DNA of 64,000 nucleotides from assembly GCA_900541985.1 (NCBI GenBank), contig UQLX01000001.1, positions 182,750 through 246,749 on the forward strand, given 5' to 3'. This document shows positions 52,869-61,275 of the stretch, one piece after another. The position numbers were made by a program, and so were the translations under genes. This DNA comes from an uncultured Blautia sp. (GTDB lineage: Bacteria; Bacillota; Clostridia; Lachnospirales; Lachnospiraceae). Positions within the stretch are counted from its first letter, which is position 1. The number at the start of each line of letters is the position of its first letter. Under the pieces are notes generated by a model, which did not search any database, was not told the origin of the DNA, and saw nothing but the letters and a program-made list of their open reading frames with translations.

Positions 52869-54146
52869 ATGATCAAAGCAGTAGTTGGAGCAAACTGGGG
52901 AGATGAGGGCAAAGGCAAGATTACTGATATGCTTGCCCAGGAAGCTGATATTATCGTAAGATTTCAGGGAGGTGCTAACGCAGGGCATACTATCGTGAAT
53001 GATTATGGTAAATTTGCACTTCATACACTTCCGTCAGGTGTGTTTTATAACCACACCACAAGCATTATCGGTAATGGTGTGGCACTGAATATCCCGGTAT
53101 TTTTTAAAGAGTATCAGGAGGTTGTGGACAGAGGAGTTCCGGCTCCGAAGATTATGATCTCTGATCGTGCCCAGATCGTGATGCCGTATCACATCCTGTT
53201 CGATCAGTATGAAGAGGAACGTCTGGGAGGCAAGTCATTTGGCTCTACTAAATCCGGTATTGCACCCTTTTATTCTGATAAGTATGCAAAGATCGGTTTC
53301 CAGGTGGCAGAGCTTTTTGATGAAGATGCCCTGAGAGAAAAAGTGGAGCGTGTGTGTGAAACAAAGAATGTTCTTCTTGAGCATCTGTACCACAAGCCGC
53401 TTCTGAATCCGGATGATATTATGGCAGAGCTGATGAAATATAAAGAAATGGTTGCTCCTTATGTAGGAGATGTTTCTCTGTTCCTGTGGAATGCTCTGAA
53501 AGAGGGAAAAGAGATTCTTCTTGAGGGACAGCTTGGTTCCCTGAAAGATCCGGATCACGGAATTTACCCGATGGTAACTTCTTCTTCTACACTGGCTGCT
53601 TATGGTGCGATCGGCGCAGGCGTGCCGCCATACGAGATCAAAAAGATCATCACTGTATGCAAGGCTTATTCCAGTGCGGTGGGAGCCGGTGCTTTTGTTT
53701 CAGAGATTTTTGGAGAAGAAGCAGATGAGCTGCGCAGAAGAGGCGGAGACGGCGGAGAATACGGCGCTACTACAGGTCGTCCGAGACGTATGGGATGGTT
53801 TGACTGTGTGGCATCCAAGTATGGCTGCCGTATGCAGGGAACTACAGATGTAGCCTTTACTGTACTGGATGTCCTGGGATATCTGGATGAGATTCCGGTA
53901 TGTACCGGATATGAGATTGATGGAAAGGTAACTACCGAATTCCCGACAACCGGACTTCTGGAAAAAGCAAAACCGGTACTGGAGGTGCTTCCGGGCTGGA
54001 AATGTGATATCCGTGGAATTAAAAAATACGAAGATCTTCCGGAAAACTGCCGCAAGTATGTGGAGTTTGTTGAGAAACAGATCGGATTCCCGATCACAAT
54101 GGTTTCCAACGGACCAGGAAGAAACGATATCATCTACAGAAAATAA
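52869..54146 (+). CDS. purA: Adenylosuccinate synthetase
   Basis: GTP-dependent first step from IMP to AMP. 425 residues: GANWGDEGKGKITDML (catalytic Asp and P-loop), the NAGHTI segment with the catalytic His, GTTGRPRRMGWFDCV-like text ATTGRPRRMGWFDCVASKYGCRMQG, and the GPGRNDII end. GAGGAGG is upstream of the ATG. It forms a unit with purB and ends in a terminator. Confidence 0.97.
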   Translation: MIKAVVGANWGDEGKGKITDMLAQEADIIVRFQGGANAGHTIVNDYGKFALHTLPSGVFYNHTTSIIGNGVALNIPVFFKEYQEVVDRGVPAPKIMISDRAQIVMPYHILFDQYEEERLGGKSFGSTKSGIAPFYSDKYAKIGFQVAELFDEDALREKVERVCETKNVLLEHLYHKPLLNPDDIMAELMKYKEMVAPYVGDVSLFLWNALKEGKEILLEGQLGSLKDPDHGIYPMVTSSSTLAAYGAIGAGVPPYEIKKIITVCKAYSSAVGAGAFVSEIFGEEADELRRRGGDGGEYGATTGRPRRMGWFDCVASKYGCRMQGTTDVAFTVLDVLGYLDEIPVCTGYEIDGKVTTEFPTTGLLEKAKPVLEVLPGWKCDIRGIKKYEDLPENCRKYVEFVEKQIGFPITMVSNGPGRNDIIYRK

Positions 54147-54154
54147 AAATAAGA

Positions 54155-54187
54155 AGCGCCGGAGAATCTTTCTCCGGCGTGTTTCTA
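54155..54187 (+). terminator. Terminator of purB-purA
   Basis: CGCCGGAGAA-tc-TTTCTCCGGCG stem followed by TGTTTCT, a short imperfect T-tract. Confidence 0.8.
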
Positions 54188-54305
54188 TATGCATCGGGAA
54201 AGCATATATTCTGCAATTATTTTTCTGTTGCTAAAAATGGCTCTTCATGGTTCTGTAAAGAGTCTGGATTGTTTTGGAAAAAATGAAAGGATGTGCATAA
54301 TTGAT

Positions 54306-55121
54306 ATGAAAAAATGGAAACGGGGGCTGGCGCTGGCAGGGGCTGTGTTTCTTCTGGTGATCTTCTGCCTGCCCATGTATTTTGCCCTGACAGGAAATTT
54401 CTCCATGGGAACATTTATGGCTTCTCTTATGGGAGCTTTCTTTGCTGCCTTTATGGCATATGCCATGTGGCTTGTATACAGGGCTCTTGGCAAACGAAAA
54501 GGGGAGAAGAACGCAGGAAAGATCAAACATGTGATTTTTGATGTGGGGCGGGTTCTGGTTGATTTTAACTGGGAAGAATACCTGAAAGGCTTTGGGCTCC
54601 CGAAAGAAGAAGAGGAGACCATTGCCCGGGAAGTGTTCAAAAGTGATATCTGGAATGAGAGAGACCGGGGACTTTACGGAGAGGAAGAATATGTCCGCCA
54701 GTTTGTGGAAAAAGCACCGCAGTACAAGAAAGATATCCGACGCGTTGTAAGAGAGTCAGGAAAGACGATCGTGACCAGAGATTACGCGGATACCTGGGTG
54801 AAATACCTGAAAAAACGGGGATATCACACATATGTGCTGTCAAACTACAGCCAGTATATGCTGGAGCAGACCAGAAATAAGCTGACGTTCCTGAAATACA
54901 TGGACGGAGTTGTTTTTTCCTGTGAAGTGAAAGAACTGAAGCCGGAACCGGAAATCTACAAAGTGCTTCTGGACGCTTACGGACTGGATCCGGAGGAATG
55001 TGTGTTTATCGACGATCGGAAAGAAAACTGTGCCGGGGCACAGAAGCTGGGGATCCATACAGTGCATTTTCGTGATTTTAAACAGGCGGCAGAAGCGCTG
55101 GAGCGTCTTGGAGTGAAATAA
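54306..55121 (+). CDS. Membrane-anchored HAD-superfamily hydrolase
   Basis: Two membrane segments (about 8-27 and 34-56) precede a HAD hydrolase domain. Motif I is IFDVGRVLVDF, motif II VLSNYS, then the lysine in KELKPEPEIYK, and motif IV FIDDRKENCAGA; this is the HAD-IA/YihX-like group acting on sugar phosphates or haloacids. The membrane anchor is unusual in this group. The frame is open to 54189; ATG 54306 (MKKWKRG) gives the natural start, ATG 54291 directly after AAAGGA is an alternative. Substrate unknown. Confidence 0.75.
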   Translation: MKKWKRGLALAGAVFLLVIFCLPMYFALTGNFSMGTFMASLMGAFFAAFMAYAMWLVYRALGKRKGEKNAGKIKHVIFDVGRVLVDFNWEEYLKGFGLPKEEEETIAREVFKSDIWNERDRGLYGEEEYVRQFVEKAPQYKKDIRRVVRESGKTIVTRDYADTWVKYLKKRGYHTYVLSNYSQYMLEQTRNKLTFLKYMDGVVFSCEVKELKPEPEIYKVLLDAYGLDPEECVFIDDRKENCAGAQKLGIHTVHFRDFKQAAEALERLGVK

Positions 55122-55137
55122 TCACAGAAAAACGGAA

Positions 55138-55183
55138 CAAAAGTCCCGGGACTGTATAAAAACCGGTCCTGAGACTTTTTTTA
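55138..55183 (+). terminator. Terminator of the HAD gene
   Basis: AAGTCCCGGGAC pairs imperfectly with GTCCTGAGACTT around a 14-nt loop, followed by T7. Confidence 0.8.
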
Positions 55184-55314
55184 GGGGAGGATATAAGTTT
55201 TCTGTAATTTTCTTTTGTGGTATGTGCCATTGGAGGGGGTTCCAATGAACATTAACAGTATGACCGGAAAATCAGCATTTATACATGATACATGTGATTT
55301 TCTGTAAAATAGGG

Positions 55315-55343
55315 TTTCCCTTTTGGGGGAAAGATGGTATAAT
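55315..55343 (+). promoter_or_regulatory. Possible promoter with inverted repeat
   Basis: TATAAT (55338-55343) preceded at 17 bp by a poor -35 (TTTCCC, 55315-55320). TTTCCC and GGGAAA (55327-55332) form an inverted repeat over the spacer, a possible operator. Confidence 0.4.
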
Positions 55344-55390
55344 AAATTCGCTTATCAAGTTATATTTTTTTGAAAAGAGGATGAAATAAC

Positions 55391-55900
55391 ATGAGTGATA
55401 AAACAATCTTGGAGCAGTGGCGTGAGATGGCCTATGACCAGCAGGCAGACCGCAACAGACTGCAGCAGTTCTGGGCAACTTATTTTAATATCGAAAAAGG
55501 TATTTATGAGCAGCTTCTTTCCAATCCGGATGAAGTTGTAAGCGGTACAGTAAAAGAACTGGCTGATAAATACGGACAGGATGTTCTGACGATGGTTGGA
55601 TTTCTGGACGGCATTAATGACAGTCTGAAGGTTCCGAATCCGATTGAAACAATGGACGAGGACACTAAGGTAAACCTTGCTTTTGATAAAGAGCTTCTCT
55701 ACAAAAATATGGTAGATGCCAAGGCAGACTGGCTTTACGAGCTTCCTCAGTGGGATGCGATCTTTACAGAGGAAAAGAGAAAAGAACTTTACAAGGAACA
55801 GAAAAAGTCCGGCACAATCGTAAAACCGCATAAGATCGGACGTAACGATCCCTGTCCATGCGGAAGCGGAAAGAAATATAAATTCTGCTGCGGAAGATAA
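55391..55900 (+). CDS. SEC-C motif zinc-binding protein
   Basis: 169 residues. The C-terminus is a SEC-C zinc motif, [20 protein letters not shown] (C-x-C-x8-C-C), as at the end of SecA. Residues 1-120 are an acidic helical domain without recognised motif. The next gene overlaps by 1 nt. Possible roles include nucleic-acid or ribosome/SecB contacts; function unknown. A purine-rich AAGAGGATG precedes the ATG. Confidence 0.8.
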   Translation: MSDKTILEQWREMAYDQQADRNRLQQFWATYFNIEKGIYEQLLSNPDEVVSGTVKELADKYGQDVLTMVGFLDGINDSLKVPNPIETMDEDTKVNLAFDKELLYKNMVDAKADWLYELPQWDAIFTEEKRKELYKEQKKSGTIVKPHKIGRNDPCPCGSGKKYKFCCGR

Positions 55901-56382
55901 TGAAAATTCAAGAGAATCTTGACTATATCATCGTGCTCGGCGCTCATGTAAACGGGACACGACTGAGCAAAGCCCTTCTGGAACGAACCAGAAGGGCTTT
56001 GGAGTATCTGGAAAAGAATCCCGGAACAAAAGCGGTTCTCTCCGGTGGACAGGGAGAGGGCGAAGCAATCAGTGAAGCGCAGGCAATGAGTGAGTATCTT
56101 CAAGAGCATGGTATCAGCCGGGACAGACTGATTTTGGAGGACAGATCCACAAACACAAAGGAAAATCTGGACTTCAGCCTGGAAAAAATCGGTACTCTGG
56201 AGGCTTCCGTGGGAGTGGTGACAAATCATTTCCATGTATTTCGGGGAGTTGCCATAGGAAAGAAATGCGGCTGCAAAAATATTTATCCGATTCCATCCAG
56301 ATACCGATCCTGGAGACTGCTGATCTATATTCCCAGGGAAATTCTGGCGATCCTTAAAGATAAGATGCTGGGGAATCTCTGA
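55900..56382 (+). CDS. DUF218 (YdcF/ElyC/SanA-like) protein
   Basis: 160 residues of the DUF218 family: YIIVLGAHVNGTRLSKALLERTRRALEYL, AVLSGGQGEGEAISEAQAM, DRSTNTKENLDFS and VVTNHFHVFRG, an SGGxG loop plus His-rich end. Relatives are linked to envelope or vancomycin-related phenotypes, but their chemistry is uncertain. There is no membrane segment here. ATG overlaps the preceding stop (TAATG), so the pair is translationally coupled. Confidence 0.85.
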   Translation: MKIQENLDYIIVLGAHVNGTRLSKALLERTRRALEYLEKNPGTKAVLSGGQGEGEAISEAQAMSEYLQEHGISRDRLILEDRSTNTKENLDFSLEKIGTLEASVGVVTNHFHVFRGVAIGKKCGCKNIYPIPSRYRSWRLLIYIPREILAILKDKMLGNL

Positions 56383-56416
56383 CCTGTAAAATTGGAGATT
56401 TTTTGTTGGGGATTTC

Positions 56417-56445
56417 TTGACATTTATGCAAAAGGGTGATACGAT
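56417..56445 (+). promoter_or_regulatory. Sigma-A promoter of the cobalamin riboswitch
   Basis: TTGACA (56417-56422), 17-bp spacer, TACGAT (56440-56445). Confidence 0.8.
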
Positions 56446-56474
56446 AGTGCCAGTATAATTCCATATGAAACATA

Positions 56475-56640
56475 TGAAGTGCTGAATATTTTCCGCGAAA
56501 TATTCAGAAAAGGGAATCAGGTGAGAATCCTGAGCGATCCGGTCACTGTAACAGGGGAGTAACTTTTCAATAGCCCATTGTACATTTGTATGAGAAGGGG
56601 AGAAGGAGCACCGATCCTGAAGTCAGGAAACCTGCTTTGT
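56475..56640 (+). promoter_or_regulatory. Cobalamin riboswitch aptamer
   Basis: The class hallmarks occur in order: GGGAATCAGGTGAGAATCC (56512-56530), GATCCGGTCACTGTAAC (about 56536-56552), and the B12 box AGTCAGGAAACCTGC (56620-56634). A downstream terminator completes an OFF-type switch. No cobalamin gene follows: beyond the terminator come 190 nt of odd sequence and an IS110 element. Confidence 0.92.
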
Positions 56641-56707
56641 ATGGCGAGGTTAAACTTCCGTGTAAAGTGTAACAACCAACTTGGGGATATCCGCAGTTCT
56701 CAAGCGT

Positions 56708-56737
56708 TGTCTGCTTTTTGGAAGCAGGCATTTTTTT
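56708..56737 (+). terminator. Riboswitch terminator
   Basis: TGTCTGCTT (56708-56716) pairs with AAGCAGGCA (56722-56730), followed by T7. It is the expression platform of the cobalamin riboswitch. Confidence 0.88.
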
Positions 56738-56930
56738 ATGGAATCCGCCTGTTCGTATGAATTATACTTACCCTTAAAGGGTGATGATTAAATGGCAGGC
56801 GAGACTGCTCCGGTTGCATCCGTTCCCTCCGCATATTGAACGCAGCAAATGTCTACCCCGGAGTAGTTCGCGGGCCCCTCAAAAGAAGCGTAAGTTTTCG
56901 GCGTCAGGTACGTCGATTTTTGTTTATAAA
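56738..56930. other. GC-richer structured segment between riboswitch and IS110
   Basis: No gene is supported; an ATG at 56792 gives only 15 codons. ACTGCTCCGG (about 56804-56813) can pair with CCGGAGTAGT (about 56859-56868). Further on, CGGCGT/ACGTCG and a T-run (about 56899-56922) look like a plus-strand terminator. The segment is clearly richer in GC than the flanks. It may be a remnant of the gene once controlled by the riboswitch or a structured RNA tied to the IS. Confidence 0.35.
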
Positions 56931-58425
56931 GTCTGCAAATAAAAAGTCAAGCAGAAATTAATGAACTTTGAAAATTTTATACAGGTTGAAAAAAGGTACA
57001 AAAACAAGACCACCGCATTGTGCTGGTCTGATATGAGACAGAGAATGATATTAGATTTCTTCGTTTTCTGGCAAAGTGGAAAGATATTCCCTTACCCGTC
57101 CGTAATAAATACGGAGAAACTTGTTTGCCCCGGCAGTCATGTAAACGTAATAAGGTTTGCCCTGTGCCCGCTTTTTATCCATAAAGGCATAAACAGGGTC
57201 ATCAATCGGCGAGCGTTTGATAAGGCTGTCCATGACCTGAAAGAGGGCTTTACGCAGGTAGGGAGAACCTTTCTTTGAGGTGCGTACGCTGTTCTGAATG
57301 TGTTTTCCAGAATCATTCTTTCCGGGGTCAACACCTGCAAAGGCTGTAAGGGCTTCACGGTGTGTAAAGCGGGTAACATCCCCAATCTCAGCTATAAGCT
57401 GTGGACCAAGAGTAGAGCCTACACCATTCATATCCATAACAATCGGATATTCCGGAAGTGTGGACGCAAGCTCATTCATTTTCAGGCGAAGGGATTCCAC
57501 GGTTTCAGAAGCAGTATTCAACAATGCTACAGCCTGCCGTATCAGCATCTTTGTGATGTCATCCTTTGGGAATACAGCAATCAGGTCAGAAGAAAGATGA
57601 TAGATTTTCTCAGCTTTATCAGCACTGAAGTTATAGCCTTTGCGTTTGCACCAGTTCTGGTAATGTTCTGTAAAGGCATTTAATGACTTGGAGCGGACAC
57701 AATCCACATGCCAGCAGGTATAGACAAAATCCACCCACTTTTGGCTGCCATCGTTACGAGCAGGGCTGTCAAAGAAATCATTGGCTCCCGGATAAGTCTG
57801 GTCAAGAAGCGCAATAAGATTATTTTTCATTGCGGTTTTCTGAGCCATATAAAATCCAAATTGCCGGTTCATAGTTTTTAGTTGGTTACGTGTTTTATCC
57901 ATGTTTCCATATTGCTTCAATTTAGCCCAGCGGTCAAGAGTATAGCGTGCGATTTTTTTAGAATCCGCTTTGTCTGTCTTGGGAGTACGGAGGGAATCAT
58001 CACCGAAATCTCTGATGAGGATAGGATTTACAGCACTTACAAAGATGCCAGCATCGGAAAGCCACGTAGCAACCGGTTCATAGTATCTGCCGGTGTGCTC
58101 CATACAGACCTTAGTTTCACCATCAAGGCTCTGGATTTGCTTGATCAGGCAGTTTATGGCCGATTGAGTGTGTGGGATATCGCAGGGTGGCATAACGACA
58201 ATATCGCCAGGTCTTCGGATAGTGACAGTGCTCTTGCCTTTGGAAATATCAATACCAACAGCGTTCATAACAGATACTCCTTTGTGATGTATTAGCAATG
58301 GTCAATACCAGTTTTCTCATTGCCTATTCAATCTACTGGGTGTTTCACACGAACGCCAGAGGGTTCAACCTGCGTAAAACGAATGCTGCGGATGAGGGGC
58401 TGGTTGGCTGACTTTTTATCGGACG
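56930..58425 (-). mobile_element. IS110-family insertion sequence (IS1111-like)
   Basis: Single-gene element of about 1.5 kb. ATAAAAAGTCA (56939-56949) and TGACTTTTTAT (58409-58419) are a perfect 11-bp inverted repeat flanking the transposase, as expected of the subterminal repeats in the IS1111 subgroup. Exact ends and target duplication could not be fixed. About 140 nt before and 100 nt after the transposase are non-coding and could hold the guide (bridge) RNA. On the minus strand, GACCA/TGGTC (about 57007-57027) followed by T-rich sequence terminates the transposase. Confidence 0.7.
57051..58268 (-). CDS. IS110-family DEDD transposase
   Basis: 405-residue transposase/recombinase. The RuvC-like N-terminal DEDD domain begins NAVGIDISKGKSTVTI and continues with VCMEHTGRYYEPVATWL and KTDKADSKKIARY. 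The C-terminal Tnp_20 domain has MNGVGSTLGPQLIAEIGDVTRF and AFAGVDPGKNDSGKHIQ, whose Ser is the presumed catalytic serine. The frame opens 10 codons earlier, but ATG 58268 has AAAGGAG 8 nt upstream. It looks intact and so possibly active. Confidence 0.93.
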   Translation of the reverse strand: MNAVGIDISKGKSTVTIRRPGDIVVMPPCDIPHTQSAINCLIKQIQSLDGETKVCMEHTGRYYEPVATWLSDAGIFVSAVNPILIRDFGDDSLRTPKTDKADSKKIARYTLDRWAKLKQYGNMDKTRNQLKTMNRQFGFYMAQKTAMKNNLIALLDQTYPGANDFFDSPARNDGSQKWVDFVYTCWHVDCVRSKSLNAFTEHYQNWCKRKGYNFSADKAEKIYHLSSDLIAVFPKDDITKMLIRQAVALLNTASETVESLRLKMNELASTLPEYPIVMDMNGVGSTLGPQLIAEIGDVTRFTHREALTAFAGVDPGKNDSGKHIQNSVRTSKKGSPYLRKALFQVMDSLIKRSPIDDPVYAFMDKKRAQGKPYYVYMTAGANKFLRIYYGRVREYLSTLPENEEI

Positions 58426-58553
58426 TAAAGTCCTGGGAGGTGAAGACCAGACCTATTGCACCACTCATTCTAACAGCTTAAGCAACAAGATGGATAATTC
58501 CTTACTGGCTGTAAGGGATATTAACCATAAATATATTGTAGTAGGAGAAGAAT

Positions 58554-58844
58554 ATGGGGAAAGAACATTGGGAAGACAAGCACTACTCATTTTTCAGCAA
58601 CAGAGAATGTGAATATTTTCCCTGCCATAAAGGAGCAGATCCGGAAAATTTCAACTGTTTGTTCTGTTATTGTCCGCTGTATGCTCTTGGAGATAAGTGC
58701 GGTGGGAACTTCCGCTATACGGAGAATGGAATAAAGGACTGCACCAACTGCCAGCTGCCTCATAAGAGAAAAAATTATGGCTATGTTACGGGAAAGTATC
58801 AGGAGCTGGCGGAGATGATGAGAAAGATGAAGGATTCTGAGTAG
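58554..58844 (+). CDS. Cysteine-rich small-domain protein
   Basis: 96 residues with nine cysteines in CEYFPCHKG, CLFCYCPLYALGDKCGG and DCTNCQLPHK, the pattern of the cysteine-rich small domain (probable metal-binding), found near cobalamin genes in several anaerobes. If that link holds, the riboswitch 2 kb upstream may once have controlled it, before the IS110 element intervened. TAGGAGAAG precedes the ATG. Its stop codon lies inside the terminator stem. Confidence 0.8.
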   Translation: MGKEHWEDKHYSFFSNRECEYFPCHKGADPENFNCLFCYCPLYALGDKCGGNFRYTENGIKDCTNCQLPHKRKNYGYVTGKYQELAEMMRKMKDSE

Positions 58845-58862
58845 GTCAGAATCCTCTTTTTT
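58831..58862 (+). terminator. Terminator of the cysteine-rich protein gene
   Basis: AGGATTCTGA-gtagg-TCAGAATCCT stem followed by CTTTTTT; the TAG stop is in the loop. Confidence 0.9.
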
Positions 58863-59578
58863 CAGCTGTGTGTCTGCAGAAAGACCTTCAGTTTCGGAAG
58901 CTGATTGTTCAGGATCAGGCTTTCTGGAAACATTTCTTTATGTACAAACTCAGAAGCACAGGTGAAATCTCCGATATGTTCTGCTCCATGGCTGTCGCTG
59001 GAAAGTAATACAGGAATCTGGTATTTTCGGCAACAGCGGAGGATTTCCCGGTTGTTTGTACGAGTATTTCCACGGTAACCATAAGGAGCTAATGAGGCTT
59101 CGTTGATCTCAAATGCAATCTGGTATTCTTTTGCCGCTTTTGCGATCTGGTCATAATCCACAGGGAACTGTGGATTGTCACAGTGTCCAAGAACCTTTAC
59201 ATGTGGATTTTTCATGGCATTGATATATGCCTCTGTGTTCTGTTCTATAGTTCCGCTTTTATAATTCTGTGCGTGCATACTGGCAATGGCATAGTCCAGT
59301 CTGGAAAGAAGTTCTTCGTCCAGGTCTGTATGCCCTTCTTTATCCAGGATATTCAGTTCGATTCCATATAATAATTCCAGCCCAAAGCGTTTTTTTGGAG
59401 AAAAAGTAAGGCTGCGGAAATAGGAAGGTGTCCCTGCTGCCAGTGTGGCGGGACCATGATCTGTAATGCCCAGAAGTTTCAGTCCTTTTCTGGAGGCGCT
59501 TTTTGCCATATCAGAAATCGTACAGTCAGTTCCGTGACCGCTTGCGATGGAATGGGTGTGCATATCAGAAAGATACAT
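58862..59578 (-). CDS. PHP-domain phosphoesterase, YcdX-like
   Basis: 238-residue PHP phosphatase/phosphoesterase with a trinuclear metal site. Motifs: MHTHSIASGHG (H-x-H), ITDHGP, YGIELNI, ASMHAQN, LGHCDNPQF and LLSSDSHG. It belongs to the YcdX-like group rather than histidinol phosphatase. AAAGGAG lies before the ATG at 59578 on the minus strand. Substrate unknown. Confidence 0.88.
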   Translation of the reverse strand: MYLSDMHTHSIASGHGTDCTISDMAKSASRKGLKLLGITDHGPATLAAGTPSYFRSLTFSPKKRFGLELLYGIELNILDKEGHTDLDEELLSRLDYAIASMHAQNYKSGTIEQNTEAYINAMKNPHVKVLGHCDNPQFPVDYDQIAKAAKEYQIAFEINEASLAPYGYRGNTRTNNREILRCCRKYQIPVLLSSDSHGAEHIGDFTCASEFVHKEMFPESLILNNQLPKLKVFLQTHS

Positions 59579-59627
59579 AAACTGCTCCTTTCTGCCCGGG
59601 ATCTGCCGGGACAGGTGAATTTCAGAA

Positions 59628-59656
59628 AATATAGTTTCAGTATGGCAGGTATGAAA
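59628..59656 (-). promoter_or_regulatory. Possible promoter of the PHP gene
   Basis: Minus strand: TTTCAT (59656-59651), 17-bp spacer, TATATT (59633-59628). Confidence 0.4.
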
Positions 59657-59676
59657 GGAGAAGTCAATGGGTGTTT

Positions 59677-59685
59677 TGTCGAATG
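59677..59685 (+). repeat. Left 9-bp target duplication
   Basis: TGTCGAATG, repeated exactly at 61571-61579 on the other side of the insertion. Confidence 0.9.
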
Positions 59686-59793
59686 GCTAGCGTAAAATTT
59701 TAGTCGGAAATTAAAAAAGGTATAAAAAGAGAACACCACTTTGTGATAAAGTATTTAGCGCAAAACCAATACAAACAAAGGAAGGTGTTCTCT

Positions 59794-61275
59794 ATGGTTA
59801 AGAGTATAAAACATTTTGCGGAGGAAAGCATCAAAAATTTTGAGAAACTCGAAGATGATTTTTTTAAGAATCCGTAACAGATAGCGGAGTATGTGCTTGG
59901 AATTACAAAAGAGCTGCATACGGTTGGGCTCCTTATGATAAAAGAATCACTGGAAACTATGAATCAGATGTTAAAGGAAAGTGGAAAAAGGCAGGTTTCC
60001 TGGGTAATCGAAAAAGATAATGAGAAAAATCTGATCACATCATTGGGGACAGTGACATTTACCAAGACCTTGTTTACTAATAAGCAGACCGGAGAAATGA
60101 AATATCTTCTGGATGAGATCATTGGGTTGGAAAAGCATGGGCGGATGACAGATGATGCAGAAGCGAAACTGTTAACGGAAGCGGTGCAGACCTCCTATCG
60201 ACGAGGCGGTGAAGAATGCAGTCTGGAAAGCAGCGTGAGTAAACAGGCAGTAAAGAAGAAAATACATGCACTGAAGTTTCCGAAAAATGAAGAAAAACCC
60301 GAGAAAAAGAAAGAACTGGAATACCTCTATATCGAAGCGGATGAAGACCATGTGTCGCTCCAGTATCGAGATAAAAAAGGTGATCTGAAGAGAAATGAAA
60401 ATGGTCAGAAGAATAACTGCCTGCTAACAAAGCTGGTATATGTGCATGAAGGAGTAGAGCCGGAAGCACCAAAGAGTAAGAGATACAAGCTGGTCAATCC
60501 GTACTACTTCTGCCGGGTATGTGATGGGAAAGAAAATGAGAACTTCTGGGATGAGATATACGAATATATAGAAAGTCACTATGAAATGTCAAAAATCAAA
60601 AAGATTTATCTGAGTGCAGATGGAGGAAGCTGGATAGAAACAGCAAGGAAGCGGATACATGGAATAAGCTATGTATTGGATGAGTACCATTTACAGAAAT
60701 ATCTGATGCGTCTGACAAGCCATATGAAAGGGAGTACCGAGGATGCGTGGCAGGAGCTATGCAATGCGGTAAAGAGAAAAACGAAAGCAGACTTTATAGA
60801 GATAGCAGATCGTCTGATAGATGCGCTTCCGTCAGAAAAGACAGAAAGCGGGACAAAGCGGATAAAAGAAAGCAGAGATTATATTCTTACGAATTGGGGA
60901 GCTGCCCGCCTCCGCCTGCTGCGAAAGGACGGAGTGATCGGAAGCAGTACGGAAGGACATGTAAGTCATGTATTATCATCCAGAATGAGTTCAAGCCCAA
61001 TGGGTTGGAGCCGAAAAGGAGCATCAAAGATGGCGCAGCTGCGTGCATACTATTATAACGGGAAAGATATGATGGAACTGGTGCGTTTTCAAAAGGAGAA
61101 GCCATCATTGCAGGCAGCCGGAGCAGAACGGGATATCATACTGAGTACACAGATGCTGAGGGCAGAGAAAAACAAAAACGGAGAGTTAGGAAAATATGTA
61201 GACATCCTGACACATAGTGTAAGCCTGGATACGAAAAAGAAAGTATACTTTAATGAACATATATGGGGATTGTAA
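59794..61275 (+). pseudogene. ISLre2 transposase with an early nonsense codon
   Basis: The frame starts MVKSIKHFAEESIKNFEKLEDDFFKNP, stops at TAA (59875-59877), then continues in the same frame as QIAEYVLGITKELH and on for 460 residues to …YFNEHIWGL. TAA probably replaced CAA (Gln). The rest is a normal ISLre2/UPF0236 transposase: ADEDHVSLQYRDKKG, YLSADGGSWIETA, LDEYHLQKYL and SSTEGHVSHVLSSRMSSSPMGWS. AAGGAAG precedes the ATG. Unless re-initiation or read-through occurs, the element can move only with help. Confidence 0.88.

Noticed and set aside
56578..56760. 60-codon frame in the cobalamin leader
   Set aside because: It runs through the B12 box and the terminator hairpin; the RNA structure explains the sequence.
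59677..59685. TGTCGAATG as a Spo0A operator
   Set aside because: It is the duplicated ISLre2 target; no sporulation gene or sigma-A -35 element is placed to use it.
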